Source: Bacteroidetes bacterium GWF2_41_31
GTDB lineage: Bacteria > Bacteroidota > Bacteroidia > Bacteroidales > F082
Length of the DNA stretch: 64,000 nt
Reading direction: 5' to 3'
Assembly (NCBI GenBank): GCA_001769215.1
Contig: MEOL01000014.1
Span: 1-64,000, forward strand
Positions 7,943 to 17,336 of this stretch are shown here, in pieces. The translations under genes and the position numbers were made by a program. Within the stretch, counting starts at the first letter, position 1. Every line of letters starts with the position of its first letter. Below the pieces are notes generated by a model. It did not search any database and was not told where the DNA came from. It worked only from the letters and a program-made list of their open reading frames with translations.

Positions 7943-8743
7943 ATGTATTTCAACAGCAACATCAAACTATTGCGCAAGCGCCGCAGCCGCACCCAGGACG
8001 AGGTAGCCTTTACACTCAACATGAAGCGCCCCACCCTGAGCGGGTACGAGAATGGGGTGGGGACACCCAACCTCGGAGCACTGATGCAGTTCTCCGAATA
8101 TTTTGGCATTGCCATCGACACCCTGGTCAAAGTCAACCTGAGTACCCTCTCCGAGAGTCAGTTTCATCAGTTGGAGAATGGTTACGACGTATTTATCAAA
8201 GGGAGCAAACTAAGGGTGCTGGCTACGACTGTAGACGAAAACAACGAGGAAAACATCGAGTTGGTAAACGAAAAAGCGCGGGCAGGCTATGCCGTAGGCT
8301 ATGCCGATCCTGAGTACATCCGCATACTGCCTACCTTTAAACTTCCGTTTTTATCGAAACAGAAAAAATACCGCACCTTTCAGATCAGTGGCGACTCTAT
8401 GCTGCCCATCCCCGACGGTTCGTATGTTACGGGAGAATATATCCAGGACTGGAATTTCATCCGAAACCACCATGCCTACATCGTTCTCACCCACGAAGAA
8501 GGCGTTGTATTTAAGGTGGTGGAGAACAACATCAAAACCACCGGCTCGCTGAAACTTCACTCGCTCAATCCCCATTACGATCCATTCGATCTGGGTGTAA
8601 ACCAGGTAAAGGAAATATGGAAATTTGTAAACTACATCAGTTCGCAAGTACCCGAACCCAACAAAGAAAAGGACCAGATGGCCGAAGAATTGTTGCTCCT
8701 TAAAAAACAGGTGCAGGCCATCCAAATGAAGTTGAACCTGTAA
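7943..8743 (+). CDS. LexA-like regulator: XRE helix-turn-helix plus S24 autopeptidase
   Basis: The 266-residue protein has an N-terminal XRE DNA-binding domain (residues 5-62, RTQDEVAFTLNMKRPTLSGYENG). It has a C-terminal S24 domain with catalytic Ser152 (ISGDSMLP) and Lys191 (GVVFKVV). An Ala-Gly pair at 114-115 (KARAGYAVG) sits where LexA and UmuD are self-cleaved. A short coiled-coil-like tail (EELLLLKKQVQAIQMKL) ends the protein. By family knowledge it should repress until RecA-stimulated self-cleavage. It is divergent from dinB-dnaE and 12 bases upstream of a DnaQ-Cho fusion, so it probably controls both arms. XRE-S24 proteins can also be phage-type repressors, but no phage genes are nearby. 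Confidence 0.88.
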   Translation: MYFNSNIKLLRKRRSRTQDEVAFTLNMKRPTLSGYENGVGTPNLGALMQFSEYFGIAIDTLVKVNLSTLSESQFHQLENGYDVFIKGSKLRVLATTVDENNEENIELVNEKARAGYAVGYADPEYIRILPTFKLPFLSKQKKYRTFQISGDSMLPIPDGSYVTGEYIQDWNFIRNHHAYIVLTHEEGVVFKVVENNIKTTGSLKLHSLNPHYDPFDLGVNQVKEIWKFVNYISSQVPEPNKEKDQMAEELLLLKKQVQAIQMKLNL

Positions 8744-8755
8744 GCTGTATTCTTC

Positions 8756-10108
8756 ATGAGTCAGTATGCCATTGTCGATATTGAGACCACCGGGTTAAGT
8801 CCGTCGACTGAAAAAATTACCGAAATCGCTATCCTGATACACGATGGGACGAAGGTAACAGAGACTTTTTCCACCCTCATCAATCCGGAGATGAAGATTC
8901 CCTACCGCATCACCCAGATGACAGGAATCAACAACCGGATGGTGGAAGATGCCCCCAAATTTTATGAGGTGGCAAAAAAGATTGTGGAGATTACCGAAGA
9001 CAGAATTATCGTAGGTCACAACGTTCGTTTCGATTACAGCTTTATACGCAACGAATACAAAAGCCTGGGCTATGAATACCAGAGGCAAACACTTGATACC
9101 ATTAAACTTTGCCGGAAACTCATTCCCGGCCAACCATCTTATGGCCTGGGCAATCTTTGCAAATCGTTAAAAATAGACAACCACGCCCGCCACCGTGCCG
9201 AAGGCGATGCCATGGCTACCACCAGGTTGTTTGAACTGCTGCTCAGCATTGAAGGTGAACCCGAAAAAGCAAACCTCACCGGAATGCAGTCGTCGTTAGG
9301 AAAATCACTCATCGAAAACCTGCCAAAAGAACCGGGTGTGTATTATTTTTATAATAAAGACAATGAACTGATCTACGTGGGGAAATCCATAAATATCCAC
9401 GACCGGATTCTGTCGCACCTGAACAACAACCTGAATAAAAAGGCAGTCGAGATGCGCAATTCCATTACCGACGTTCAATTCACCCTGACGGGAAATGAGT
9501 TGGTGGCGCTGTTGTTAGAATCATCCGAAATAAAAAAACACCAGCCATTATACAACCGCGCCCAACGCAGGACATTCTATAACCAGGGATTGTACTCGTT
9601 TTTTGATGACGAAGGTTACCTGAATTTAAAAATTACCCGGGTCATCGCTTCACTCAACCCGCTGTACACCTACAGTTCGGTAAATGAGGGCAGGAACCAT
9701 GTGGAGATGCTGATGGAAGAATACGGACTTTGTCAGAAACTGTGCGGCTTGTACGATACCCAGGGACCTTGTTTCCATTACCAGATTCACCAATGTAAAG
9801 GTGCCTGTGTGGGCGAAGAAACCAAAGAAAGCTACAATTTGCGGGTTCAGCAGGCACTGGATAATTACCATTTTGAACACCAGAACTTTTTATTGATCAC
9901 GGCTGGCCGCCAGCCACATGAAAAAGCCATTGTAAAAGTAGAGAACGGACGGTACAAGGGATTTGGCTACGCGGACGAAACCTGTGACCTGAACAATCCG
10001 GATCTGTTACGCGAATGCATCACTTCCTATTCTGACAACAAGGAAGTGCGGCGGATTATAAAAAGTCACTTGCGGAACAACCCTGACGGGAAAATCCTGC
10101 TTTTTTAA
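8756..10108 (+). CDS. DnaQ-like 3'-5' exonuclease fused to GIY-YIG (Cho/UvrC N-terminal-like) nuclease
   Basis: A 450-residue two-nuclease fusion. The N-terminal half is a DEDDh exonuclease with Asp8/Glu10 (DIETTG), Asp93 (HNVRFD) and His146/Asp151 (RHRAEGDA). A linker leads to a GIY-YIG domain (GVYYFYNKDNELIYVGKS, 194-211). A Cys-rich segment follows (LCQKLCGLY...GPCFHYQIHQCKGACVG), as seen in Cho/UvrC. The first half resembles the polymerase proofreading subunit; the second resembles the nuclease that incises 3' to a lesion. It is 12 bases downstream of the LexA-like gene and surely co-transcribed, placing it in a DNA damage response. It could proofread for the DnaE or process lesions; this is inferred from context. 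Confidence 0.88.
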   Translation: MSQYAIVDIETTGLSPSTEKITEIAILIHDGTKVTETFSTLINPEMKIPYRITQMTGINNRMVEDAPKFYEVAKKIVEITEDRIIVGHNVRFDYSFIRNEYKSLGYEYQRQTLDTIKLCRKLIPGQPSYGLGNLCKSLKIDNHARHRAEGDAMATTRLFELLLSIEGEPEKANLTGMQSSLGKSLIENLPKEPGVYYFYNKDNELIYVGKSINIHDRILSHLNNNLNKKAVEMRNSITDVQFTLTGNELVALLLESSEIKKHQPLYNRAQRRTFYNQGLYSFFDDEGYLNLKITRVIASLNPLYTYSSVNEGRNHVEMLMEEYGLCQKLCGLYDTQGPCFHYQIHQCKGACVGEETKESYNLRVQQALDNYHFEHQNFLLITAGRQPHEKAIVKVENGRYKGFGYADETCDLNNPDLLRECITSYSDNKEVRRIIKSHLRNNPDGKILLF

Positions 10109-10213
10109 GGCTGTGTTACCTTCTATTTTACAACCCTTATTAGCATAAACGCAGCAGTGTTCACATACTATATATCTGGTTTTGTGGACTTAAAAAAATA
10201 TTAACTTCAAGGC

Positions 10214-10243
10214 TTGTCAGTTTTCAAAAAGATATTACTTTTG
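10214..10243 (+). promoter_or_regulatory. Promoter of tRNA-Ser (TTG-N19-TACTTTTG)
   Basis: TTG (10214-10216) and TACTTTTG (10236-10243) with 19-base spacing exactly match the Bacteroidota promoter, 5 bases before the mature tRNA 5' end. Confidence 0.65.
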
Positions 10244-10248
10244 CCCAC

Positions 10249-10336
10249 GGAGAGTTGGCAGAGTGGTCGATTGCGGCGGTCTTGAAAACCGTTGACCCGC
10301 AAGGGTCCGGGGGTTCGAATCCCTCATTCTCCGCCA
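10249..10336 (+). tRNA. tRNA-Ser (anticodon UGA)
   Basis: The 88-base cloverleaf has acceptor GGAGAGT pairing with ATTCTCC, discriminator G and encoded CCA. The anticodon loop CTTGAAA gives UGA at 10283-10285. A long class II variable arm (GACCCGCAAGGGTC) and a T-loop GGTTCGAATCC are present. The long variable arm and anticodon identify serine, reading UCN codons. Confidence 0.97.
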
Positions 10337-10338
10337 CC

Positions 10339-10372
10339 AGATTCCACGATACTTTCGTGGAATCTTTTTTTA
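10339..10372 (+). terminator. Intrinsic terminator after tRNA-Ser
   Basis: AGATTCCACGA and TCGTGGAATCT form an 11-bp stem with a short loop followed by seven Ts. It lies three bases after the CCA end and before the convergent histidine kinase gene. Confidence 0.85.
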
Positions 10373-10383
10373 CATAGGGCTAA

Positions 10384-12111
10384 TTATTGCTCCGAAATGA
10401 TCGGAATAGTAAACGAAAACACGGAACCTTTTTCTCCTGATATACCACTCGGATCACTTTCTACCCAAATTTCTCCACGGTGTTTTTCAACAAACTCTTT
10501 ACACAGTATCAGTCCCAATCCGGTACCGACTTCATTTTGCGTGCCATAAGTTGAGTAATTTTCGTCGATACGGAACAATTTAGCTTTGACTTCATCGGAA
10601 ATACCAACACCATTGTCCTTCACTGTTACCAGCAAATTGCCCTGAACTTCCTCTGCCGAAACAACTATTTTCCCTCCCGGATAGGTAAATTTTATTGCAT
10701 TGGCAATCAGATTCCTCAACACAGTACCAATCATTTCTTTATCAGCAAACAAGGTGATATACCCGGGCAAAATCTTTTGAATCGAAATCGACTTTTCTTC
10801 TGCAACTCCACTAACCAACGAAATTGCATTGTCAATTGTACTCGTCATATCAAAATTTGCAGGTTTAAACTGCATTCGACCGGTTTGAGAGAGTGCCCAC
10901 TGCATCAGGTTGGTGAGTAATTCCATCGCCTGTTGCGACGATTGTTGAATAATTTGTGAATATTCTTCAACCGCCTTGTAATCCTTTTCTTTAACCAGTT
11001 CGACCAGAAGGCTGCTAAAACTAACAATGCAACCAAATGGGCTTCTGAGATCGTGAGCAATAATAGAGAAAAATTTATCCTTTTCAGCATTTAGCCTCTG
11101 AAGTTCTTCATTTTTCAGCCTGATCTCCTCCCCTTCCATATGCTGCCGTGTAACGTCTCTGGAAATGCCGAAAGTTCCCATGATATTCCCTTCCCTATCT
11201 AACAAAGGCATTTTCACTGTTGAAACCCAGGTGTCCGGACGATCCTCGTATGTTTCTTTTTCTTCAATACTCAATGGTTTTCCTGTACGGATAATTTCCT
11301 GTTCATCTTCAAATGCACGTTTTGAGTGCTCGTCGGTAAAGAAATCCAAATCTGATTTGCCGATTGCCTCATCAGGATCGTCCAATCCGAACAATTGGGC
11401 TTGAGACTTGTTTATTTTAACAAACCTGCTTTCCAAATCTTTAAAATAGATATGATCAGGAAGATAATCCATCAGTGTCCGCATGAGATGTTGTTGCTTT
11501 TCAAATGGCTCATCGTTCTTCTTCTTTTCAGAAATTTCAGCACTCTTGCCGATAAATGCTTCGGGTTTACCTTCATAATCTTTTATTAAAGCCGTCATTT
11601 GCCTATTAGTCTGTAGGATATCCCTCAGACTTTTACGATGCATGAGCAGATAAAAAAGAAAAAGCAACAAACTGAGCACCAATCCTCCTACAAGAAAAGC
11701 AAGTGTTTTATCGTATACCGACAGCCAAGGTGCGTTGTATTGAGATATGTATAAAATCCCATTTGTATTGTCGGATTCCAGCTCCTGTATTCCGATCAGT
11801 TCATCAGCGTACTTAAAGTTTACAACAGAAAATTGCCAGTCTCCTGTAGTTGCAGTATCAGAAAATGTGTTAGGTAAAGAATCATTCAGAAATATCAAAG
11901 GTGTACCATCGGACCGGGAAATCAGTTTTGAATTCATGTCCTCACAAAACATCCCGAACTTCTCTTTTTCCTGTTTTTTCGCCTGTTGGTATGATTGGTA
12001 GCTTACAATTGCCGTTATTAAAAACCCTCCGATCAGAATCAGGTTGGCATACAAAACATATCTATAACCGGGTTTTAAGGGTAATTTCTGATTTTCTGAA
12101 CCTACTCTCAT
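10384..12111 (-). CDS. Membrane PAS-domain sensor histidine kinase
   Basis: The 575-residue kinase has two membrane helices (about 20-40 and 137-160) around a periplasmic loop of about 95 residues. A PAS domain follows (about 205-325, DHIYFKDLESRFVKINKS), then HisKA with the phospho-acceptor in FFSIIAHDLRSPFG, then HATPase_c (NLIANAIKF, DNGVGI, GTGLGL). No receiver or adjacent response regulator is present, so it is an orphan kinase. It is divergent from the Ehr-like operon with 260 bases between the starts. A regulatory link to that operon is possible but unproven. Confidence 0.9.
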   Translation of the reverse strand: MRVGSENQKLPLKPGYRYVLYANLILIGGFLITAIVSYQSYQQAKKQEKEKFGMFCEDMNSKLISRSDGTPLIFLNDSLPNTFSDTATTGDWQFSVVNFKYADELIGIQELESDNTNGILYISQYNAPWLSVYDKTLAFLVGGLVLSLLLFLFYLLMHRKSLRDILQTNRQMTALIKDYEGKPEAFIGKSAEISEKKKNDEPFEKQQHLMRTLMDYLPDHIYFKDLESRFVKINKSQAQLFGLDDPDEAIGKSDLDFFTDEHSKRAFEDEQEIIRTGKPLSIEEKETYEDRPDTWVSTVKMPLLDREGNIMGTFGISRDVTRQHMEGEEIRLKNEELQRLNAEKDKFFSIIAHDLRSPFGCIVSFSSLLVELVKEKDYKAVEEYSQIIQQSSQQAMELLTNLMQWALSQTGRMQFKPANFDMTSTIDNAISLVSGVAEEKSISIQKILPGYITLFADKEMIGTVLRNLIANAIKFTYPGGKIVVSAEEVQGNLLVTVKDNGVGISDEVKAKLFRIDENYSTYGTQNEVGTGLGLILCKEFVEKHRGEIWVESDPSGISGEKGSVFSFTIPIISEQ

Positions 12112-12371
12112 ATCAAAATGAATTTGTAGGTAAAATACAACAATTTATTATATACCAACAAAACACACTTTATAAAAAATTCCCATTTTTATCAAACCAT
12201 CCTCATATGTCGGCCCAATTAATTATCAATGTGCATATTGTGAAAAATGATTTACAAACAGGTAAATGGCAGAAAACTATGGAATTAATTTATCTGAGGA
12301 TAGAAAATACAACTTACTTTTTAATTCCGTTACTTTGCAAAATATTACACGACAATTTTCCGGGATTGTAC

Positions 12372-14390
12372 ATGACAAACGCAATAATTTTAATGTATGT
12401 TTCATGGGCAACAACCATTCTGGCTGTGGTACTCATGTGTTTTATTCCTTCTGCAAAAAAATCAATCCTGGCAATCGTTACGGTGATCATCAATGCCATT
12501 GTAACAAGCATTCCTGCGATCCAGGCGTTGGGAGGCGCCACAAGTGATTTTTCCTTTTACGCGGGAACTTTTTTAGGCGATGTACCCATCCGGATTGATG
12601 GCCTTTCTGCATGGTTCATCCTGATCATCAATTTTACTTCCGTAACCGGGATTATCTATGGCACCGGTTATTTAAAAGCTTATAAAAACACGGCTTCTAA
12701 ACTCAGTTTACACTGGGTGTTATTTATCCTTTTTCATCTTTCAATGGTTTGGGTAACGCTTTTACAAAATGGGTTTGCCTTTCTCATTGCATGGGAAATT
12801 ATGTCGCTTACCTCGATGCTGCTCGTCATTTTTGATGGCCATAATACAAAAACCTTGCAAGCGGGTATTAATTACTTTGTCCAGATGCACATCAGCATTG
12901 TGTTTTTAACCATTGGATTTCTATGGGTTTACCTTGAAACAGGATCCTTTGGTTTTGATGCGTTTCAAACATTTTTTGCCTCCAACAACAACCTCTGGTT
13001 GTTTATCATCTTTTTTGTTGGATTTGGGCTTAAAGCAGGATTTATCCCGCTGCACAGCTGGTTGCCCCTTGCACACCCTGCCGCGCCTTCGCATGTGTCA
13101 GGTGTGATGTCGGGGGTGATTGTAAAGTTGGGTATTTATGGGTTGATCCGGGTGATTTCATATGTGCAATCTGATTTTATACTGTTGGGCGAAATCATTA
13201 TTTCCATTTCCATACTTACCGGATTATACGGCATCCTCAATGCAGCTATTCACCGCGATTTCAAAAAAATGCTGGCCTATTGCACCATCGAAAACATAGG
13301 AATTATAGGCATTGGCATTGGTCTGGGCATGATTGGTCTGGGAAGCAATTCGCCATTGCTTTATTATCTTGGTTTTGGAGGAGCGCTCCTGCATGTATTG
13401 AACCATTCATTATTTAAATCGATGCTCTTTTTTGCTGCGGGTTCGGTTTATCAGCAAACCCATACACGCGACATGGAGCGTTTGGGCGGATTGATAAAAA
13501 ACATGCCTCAAACCGCCATCATTTTTCTCATTGGAGCCATCGCCATCGCGGGAATCCCACCATTCAACGGGTTTGTTTCAGAATTTGTAATTTACAGCGG
13601 ACTGATAGAAGGATTAAAGTCGGATAACATCAACCTGATCAGCTTGTTGATCCTGTCGTTCGCGGGTCTTAGCCTGATTGGTGGCCTGTCGATTCTAACC
13701 TTCACCAAATCGTTTGGAACCCTGTTTTTAGGGAACCAACGCGAAACCTTGCCTCACCAACCTCATGAAGTGTCGCGTATCATGCTTTTCCCTCAATATC
13801 TTATCATAGCGGTTATGCTCAGTATAGCCTTTGTGCCACAGTGGTACCTGGCCATCGTGGGAAATCTTTTATCAGGAATGGCACTGGTTTCCCATCCAAT
13901 TGCTGAGGGATTTGAAGTCTCTTCCCTGGCTGTTTATTCAAAAACGTTGAGTCATATCAGTTTATATTCACTGCTCTTTATTGCAGTAATTGGTCTCTTT
14001 TGGATGATCAGACATTACTCACAAAAAAGCAAATCCATTATCGTGGGAAATACCTGGGGTTGCGCTTATGTGGCACCAAATAACCGGATGCAATACACCG
14101 GAAAATCCTACTCAAAACCGCTGGGTAAAATGTTCAGCTTTATGCTGATCGAAAAGAAAAGATACCCGGAAATCATGGCCGGGGAAATATTTCCTCAACC
14201 CAGAAAATACTCGTCGCACTACCTGGATTTTATTGAACATTATTTAATCGACAATGCAATCCGGCTCCTTTTGACGATTGTCAACTACTTTAAATTTATT
14301 CAAAACGGACGTGTACAATCCTATGTGATGTATGGCATCGTTTTTATACTTACCATCTTCATCCTGACACTGTTAAACCTTGTAAAATGA
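12372..14390 (+). CDS. hyfB: Hydrogenase-4 component B / NuoL-like antiporter subunit, copy 1
   Basis: A polytopic Mrp-antiporter-type subunit of 672 residues. It carries the conserved proton-channel residues Glu142 (AWEIMSLTS) and Lys221 (GLKAGFIPLHSWLPLAHPAAPSHVSG), and the HyfB-type C-terminal signature WGCAYVAPNNRMQYTGKS. The track ORF begins far upstream at 11901. The ATG at 12372 gives the family length, matches the next paralogue (674 residues), and is preceded by a -7-like TTACTTTG. A second candidate start is 12279. It is the first gene of an operon of seven and overlaps the next start by four bases (ATGA). In group 4 complexes this subunit translocates ions. Confidence 0.88.
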   Translation: MTNAIILMYVSWATTILAVVLMCFIPSAKKSILAIVTVIINAIVTSIPAIQALGGATSDFSFYAGTFLGDVPIRIDGLSAWFILIINFTSVTGIIYGTGYLKAYKNTASKLSLHWVLFILFHLSMVWVTLLQNGFAFLIAWEIMSLTSMLLVIFDGHNTKTLQAGINYFVQMHISIVFLTIGFLWVYLETGSFGFDAFQTFFASNNNLWLFIIFFVGFGLKAGFIPLHSWLPLAHPAAPSHVSGVMSGVIVKLGIYGLIRVISYVQSDFILLGEIIISISILTGLYGILNAAIHRDFKKMLAYCTIENIGIIGIGIGLGMIGLGSNSPLLYYLGFGGALLHVLNHSLFKSMLFFAAGSVYQQTHTRDMERLGGLIKNMPQTAIIFLIGAIAIAGIPPFNGFVSEFVIYSGLIEGLKSDNINLISLLILSFAGLSLIGGLSILTFTKSFGTLFLGNQRETLPHQPHEVSRIMLFPQYLIIAVMLSIAFVPQWYLAIVGNLLSGMALVSHPIAEGFEVSSLAVYSKTLSHISLYSLLFIAVIGLFWMIRHYSQKSKSIIVGNTWGCAYVAPNNRMQYTGKSYSKPLGKMFSFMLIEKKRYPEIMAGEIFPQPRKYSSHYLDFIEHYLIDNAIRLLLTIVNYFKFIQNGRVQSYVMYGIVFILTIFILTLLNLVK

Positions 14391-16411
14391 CCATGATACC
14401 GGCCTTTTTAGCCATCGGTTTTTTTGTAATACTTACCATTCCTTTTCTAGGAGTAAAATACAAGGGAATACTGGTGTATATGGCTATCGTAGTCAATGCC
14501 GGCCTTACAGGATATCTGGCTATACAAGCATTGATGGGTCTGCCATTCGAAATTATTTTTCCAGGCAACATGGTCACCGGGGCCATTGCCCTTCGCCTGG
14601 ATGCCTTATCCGCCTGGTTTATATTGATCATTAATTTTATTTTTATTACCGGTGGGTTTTATGGCTTATTTTATATGAAAGCTTATCAAAACCAAAGTAA
14701 AAACCTCAGTCTTCATGGTATTGCTTTTGTTTTATTGTATAGTGCCCTCATCAGCCTGACGGTTATCCAAAATGGGATGGTGTTTCTGATTGCCTGGGAA
14801 ATTATGGCGCTTACTGCTTTTATCAGTGTGATTTTTGAACATGAGAAAATGGCAACCATCAAGGCGGGATTCAACTATCTCCTCCAGTCGCATGTGGCCA
14901 TCATCTTCCTGATGCTTGGATTTATGTGGGCGGCTTACAAAACCGGAAGTTATGATTTTCAGGTGTTGAGTAACTACACGGCAGGTGAGAAAGGCGCTGC
15001 CACCGTCATTCTGTTTACCACTTTTTTTGTTGGATTTGCCTTAAAGGCAGGTTTTGTTCCTTTTCATACCTGGCTTCCCTATGCCCATCCGGCGGCACCG
15101 GCACACATTTCAGGAATCATGTCGGGAGTTATGATTAAAATAGGAATATTTGGCATCCTGCGCATGATGTTGGTCATTAAACCGGACTTCGCCATCATTG
15201 GTTACATTATTTTAGTGGTATCAGTTATTTCCGGTTTGTATGGCGTGATGTTGGCCATCGTTCAGCACAACCTGAAAAGGCTGCTGGCCTACCACAGTAT
15301 CGAGAACATTGGCATTATCGGTATGGGTATTGGCTTGGGCAGTATTGGTTTAGGTACAGGCAACCTGGTTCTGGCTACCCTTGGATTTGCCGCCGCGTTG
15401 CTGCACGTCTGGAACCATGCCCTTTTCAAGTCGCTTTTATTTTTTACAGCGGGAAATGTATACCAGGCTACCCATACATTGAACATAGAGCAATTGGGTG
15501 GGTTGATCAAAAAGATGCCACAAACAGCATTCCTTTTCCTGATAGCTGCCATCGCTATCTCCGGACTTCCACCATTCAACGGCTTTATTTCAGAATTTAT
15601 TTTGTACAGCGGGTTGTACCACTGGTTGCTGGATGCCAGATTATTATCCTTGGTAGCGATTGTATTCGCGATACTCGGGCTGGTGATGATTGGTGGCCTG
15701 GCGATGTTGTGCTTCACCAAAGCCTTTGGCGTGGTTTTTTTAGGAAACGCGCGGCAAACATTTAAACACGAAGTCCATGAAGTGTCGTTTCAACAACTGA
15801 TTCCACTTTATTTGATTGCTTTTTTTATTGTCGCTATCGGGTTCTTCCCCGGTTTTTTCCTGAAACTGCTTATCGAACCTGTATCTTTACTTGCCGGAAA
15901 CAGTGGGGTTGCCGGTATTTTTGAGACCAATACCATGCAGACCATGCAGCAAATCAGTTGGGCGGCCTGGGGCTTCATCGCGCTGATTTCTGTTATCTTC
16001 ATGGTCAGGAAACTGGTATCGCGCAAACACACCATTGCAATTGAATCCACCTGGGGTTGTGGTTACGTGAAACCTACGGCCAATATGCAATATACGGCCA
16101 GTTCGTTTATCCGCTCCTATACTAAACTTTTCAAACCCTTGTTGTTATCGTATAAAAAAGAAAAGAATATCCAGGGTATCTTCCCCACCGATGGCTTTTT
16201 CGAGTCGCATCCTTACGATAAACTGGAAAAGTGGCTCTATGATACTCCCATCATGGAATTCAAATCTTTCATGAGCCGCTTTATCTTTCTTCAAAATGGA
16301 CGGCTTCAGTTTTATATTTTGTACGGGATTATTTTCATTATTTCAATTATATGTATTCCAATTGTTTACGATATGTTCATCCACCTTATAGGTTACTTTA
16401 AACAACTATAA
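14387..16411 (+). CDS. hyfB: Hydrogenase-4 component B / NuoL-like antiporter subunit, copy 2
   Basis: A 674-residue paralogue of the preceding gene, alignable along its whole length: RLDALSAWFILIINF, AWEIMALTAF (Glu138), ALKAGFVPFHTWLPYAHPAAPAHISGIMSG (Lys220), WGCGYVKPTANMQYTASSF. Its start overlaps the upstream stop by four bases, so the two are translationally coupled. A tandem hyfB pair gives the complex three antiporter-like modules with HyfF, implying ion pumping coupled to the peripheral arm. Sequence divergence between the copies is substantial, so the duplication is old. Confidence 0.9.
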   Translation: MTMIPAFLAIGFFVILTIPFLGVKYKGILVYMAIVVNAGLTGYLAIQALMGLPFEIIFPGNMVTGAIALRLDALSAWFILIINFIFITGGFYGLFYMKAYQNQSKNLSLHGIAFVLLYSALISLTVIQNGMVFLIAWEIMALTAFISVIFEHEKMATIKAGFNYLLQSHVAIIFLMLGFMWAAYKTGSYDFQVLSNYTAGEKGAATVILFTTFFVGFALKAGFVPFHTWLPYAHPAAPAHISGIMSGVMIKIGIFGILRMMLVIKPDFAIIGYIILVVSVISGLYGVMLAIVQHNLKRLLAYHSIENIGIIGMGIGLGSIGLGTGNLVLATLGFAAALLHVWNHALFKSLLFFTAGNVYQATHTLNIEQLGGLIKKMPQTAFLFLIAAIAISGLPPFNGFISEFILYSGLYHWLLDARLLSLVAIVFAILGLVMIGGLAMLCFTKAFGVVFLGNARQTFKHEVHEVSFQQLIPLYLIAFFIVAIGFFPGFFLKLLIEPVSLLAGNSGVAGIFETNTMQTMQQISWAAWGFIALISVIFMVRKLVSRKHTIAIESTWGCGYVKPTANMQYTASSFIRSYTKLFKPLLLSYKKEKNIQGIFPTDGFFESHPYDKLEKWLYDTPIMEFKSFMSRFIFLQNGRLQFYILYGIIFIISIICIPIVYDMFIHLIGYFKQL

Positions 16412-16413
16412 TC

Positions 16414-17319
16414 ATGTTGAGTTTTATTTTAATACTCATCGCTGGTGCATTCTTCACAGGCATCATAATCCGGACGAAGAGCGTAGCCTCCGGGCGCAAA
16501 GGGCCAGGCATACTGCAACCAATAAATGATGTAGTGCGACTTTTTAAGAAAGGAGCAGTATACAGCGGGACCACCAGCTTTATTTTTCAAATGGCACCTA
16601 CCATTTATTTTTCATCGGTTGTCATGGCGATGATGTTGATTCCTTTTGGCCAATCGAAAGGGCTTATCAGTTTTAATGGCGACTTTGTGTTTTTCGCTTA
16701 TGTGTTGGCATTGGGCAAATTTTTCAGCATCATATCTGCCATGGATACAGGCAGCAGTTTCGAGGGGATGGGAGCCAGCCGTGAATCTCTTTACTCCTTG
16801 CTTGCCGAGCCCGCCTTCTTCATCCTGATGGGTTCGTTTGCCTTACTTACCGGCTACACTTCATTCCAGGAAATGTTCGCGGCTCTGCATCTCGGATCTT
16901 ACATTAGTTATGCCATTGCGATCCTGGCCACCTTTGTGCTGGTGATGATCGCGATGATCGAAAACAGCCGCATGCCCATCGATGACCCAAAAACTCACCT
17001 TGAACTTACGATGATCCATGAGGTCATGATTCTCGACAACAGCGGTTTCGATCTGGGATTGATACTCTCGGCAGGTTATCTAAAATTCGCCTTATACGGA
17101 GCTATCATCGTCAATCTTTTTATTGGAATGGTTCCCTATCCCTATGCCATACCCCTGTTTTTTGTCATTCAGTTTTTGCTGGCTATCATCATCGGGCTCA
17201 TCGAATCGTTCATCGCGCGTTTCAGGATGAGCCACAATCCCCAGTTTATTTTCGCGCTTACCTCGGTGAGTTTGCTGATATTCTTTGGTGTGCTGTTGGT
17301 ATTGGGAAAATTTATTTAA
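16414..17319 (+). CDS. hyfC: Hydrogenase-4 component C / NuoH-like membrane subunit
   Basis: A 301-residue membrane protein of the NuoH/HycD/HyfC family, which anchors the peripheral arm and forms the quinone or ion entry region in complex I. Family signatures are GRKGPGILQPINDVVRLFKK near the N-terminus, SAMDTGSSFEGMGASRES in the central part, and ENSRMPIDDPKTHLELTMIHE, with its row of acidic residues, around 190-215. It starts two bases after the copy-2 hyfB stop, within the operon. Confidence 0.93.
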   Translation: MLSFILILIAGAFFTGIIIRTKSVASGRKGPGILQPINDVVRLFKKGAVYSGTTSFIFQMAPTIYFSSVVMAMMLIPFGQSKGLISFNGDFVFFAYVLALGKFFSIISAMDTGSSFEGMGASRESLYSLLAEPAFFILMGSFALLTGYTSFQEMFAALHLGSYISYAIAILATFVLVMIAMIENSRMPIDDPKTHLELTMIHEVMILDNSGFDLGLILSAGYLKFALYGAIIVNLFIGMVPYPYAIPLFFVIQFLLAIIIGLIESFIARFRMSHNPQFIFALTSVSLLIFFGVLLVLGKFI

Positions 17320-17336
17320 TTTAAAATCCGTGTAAA

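Noticed and set aside
11901-12371. Long N-terminal extension of the first hyfB ORF
   Set aside because: Overlaps the divergent histidine kinase and its promoter region; family length and the paralogue support the start at 12372, with 12279 as a weaker alternative.
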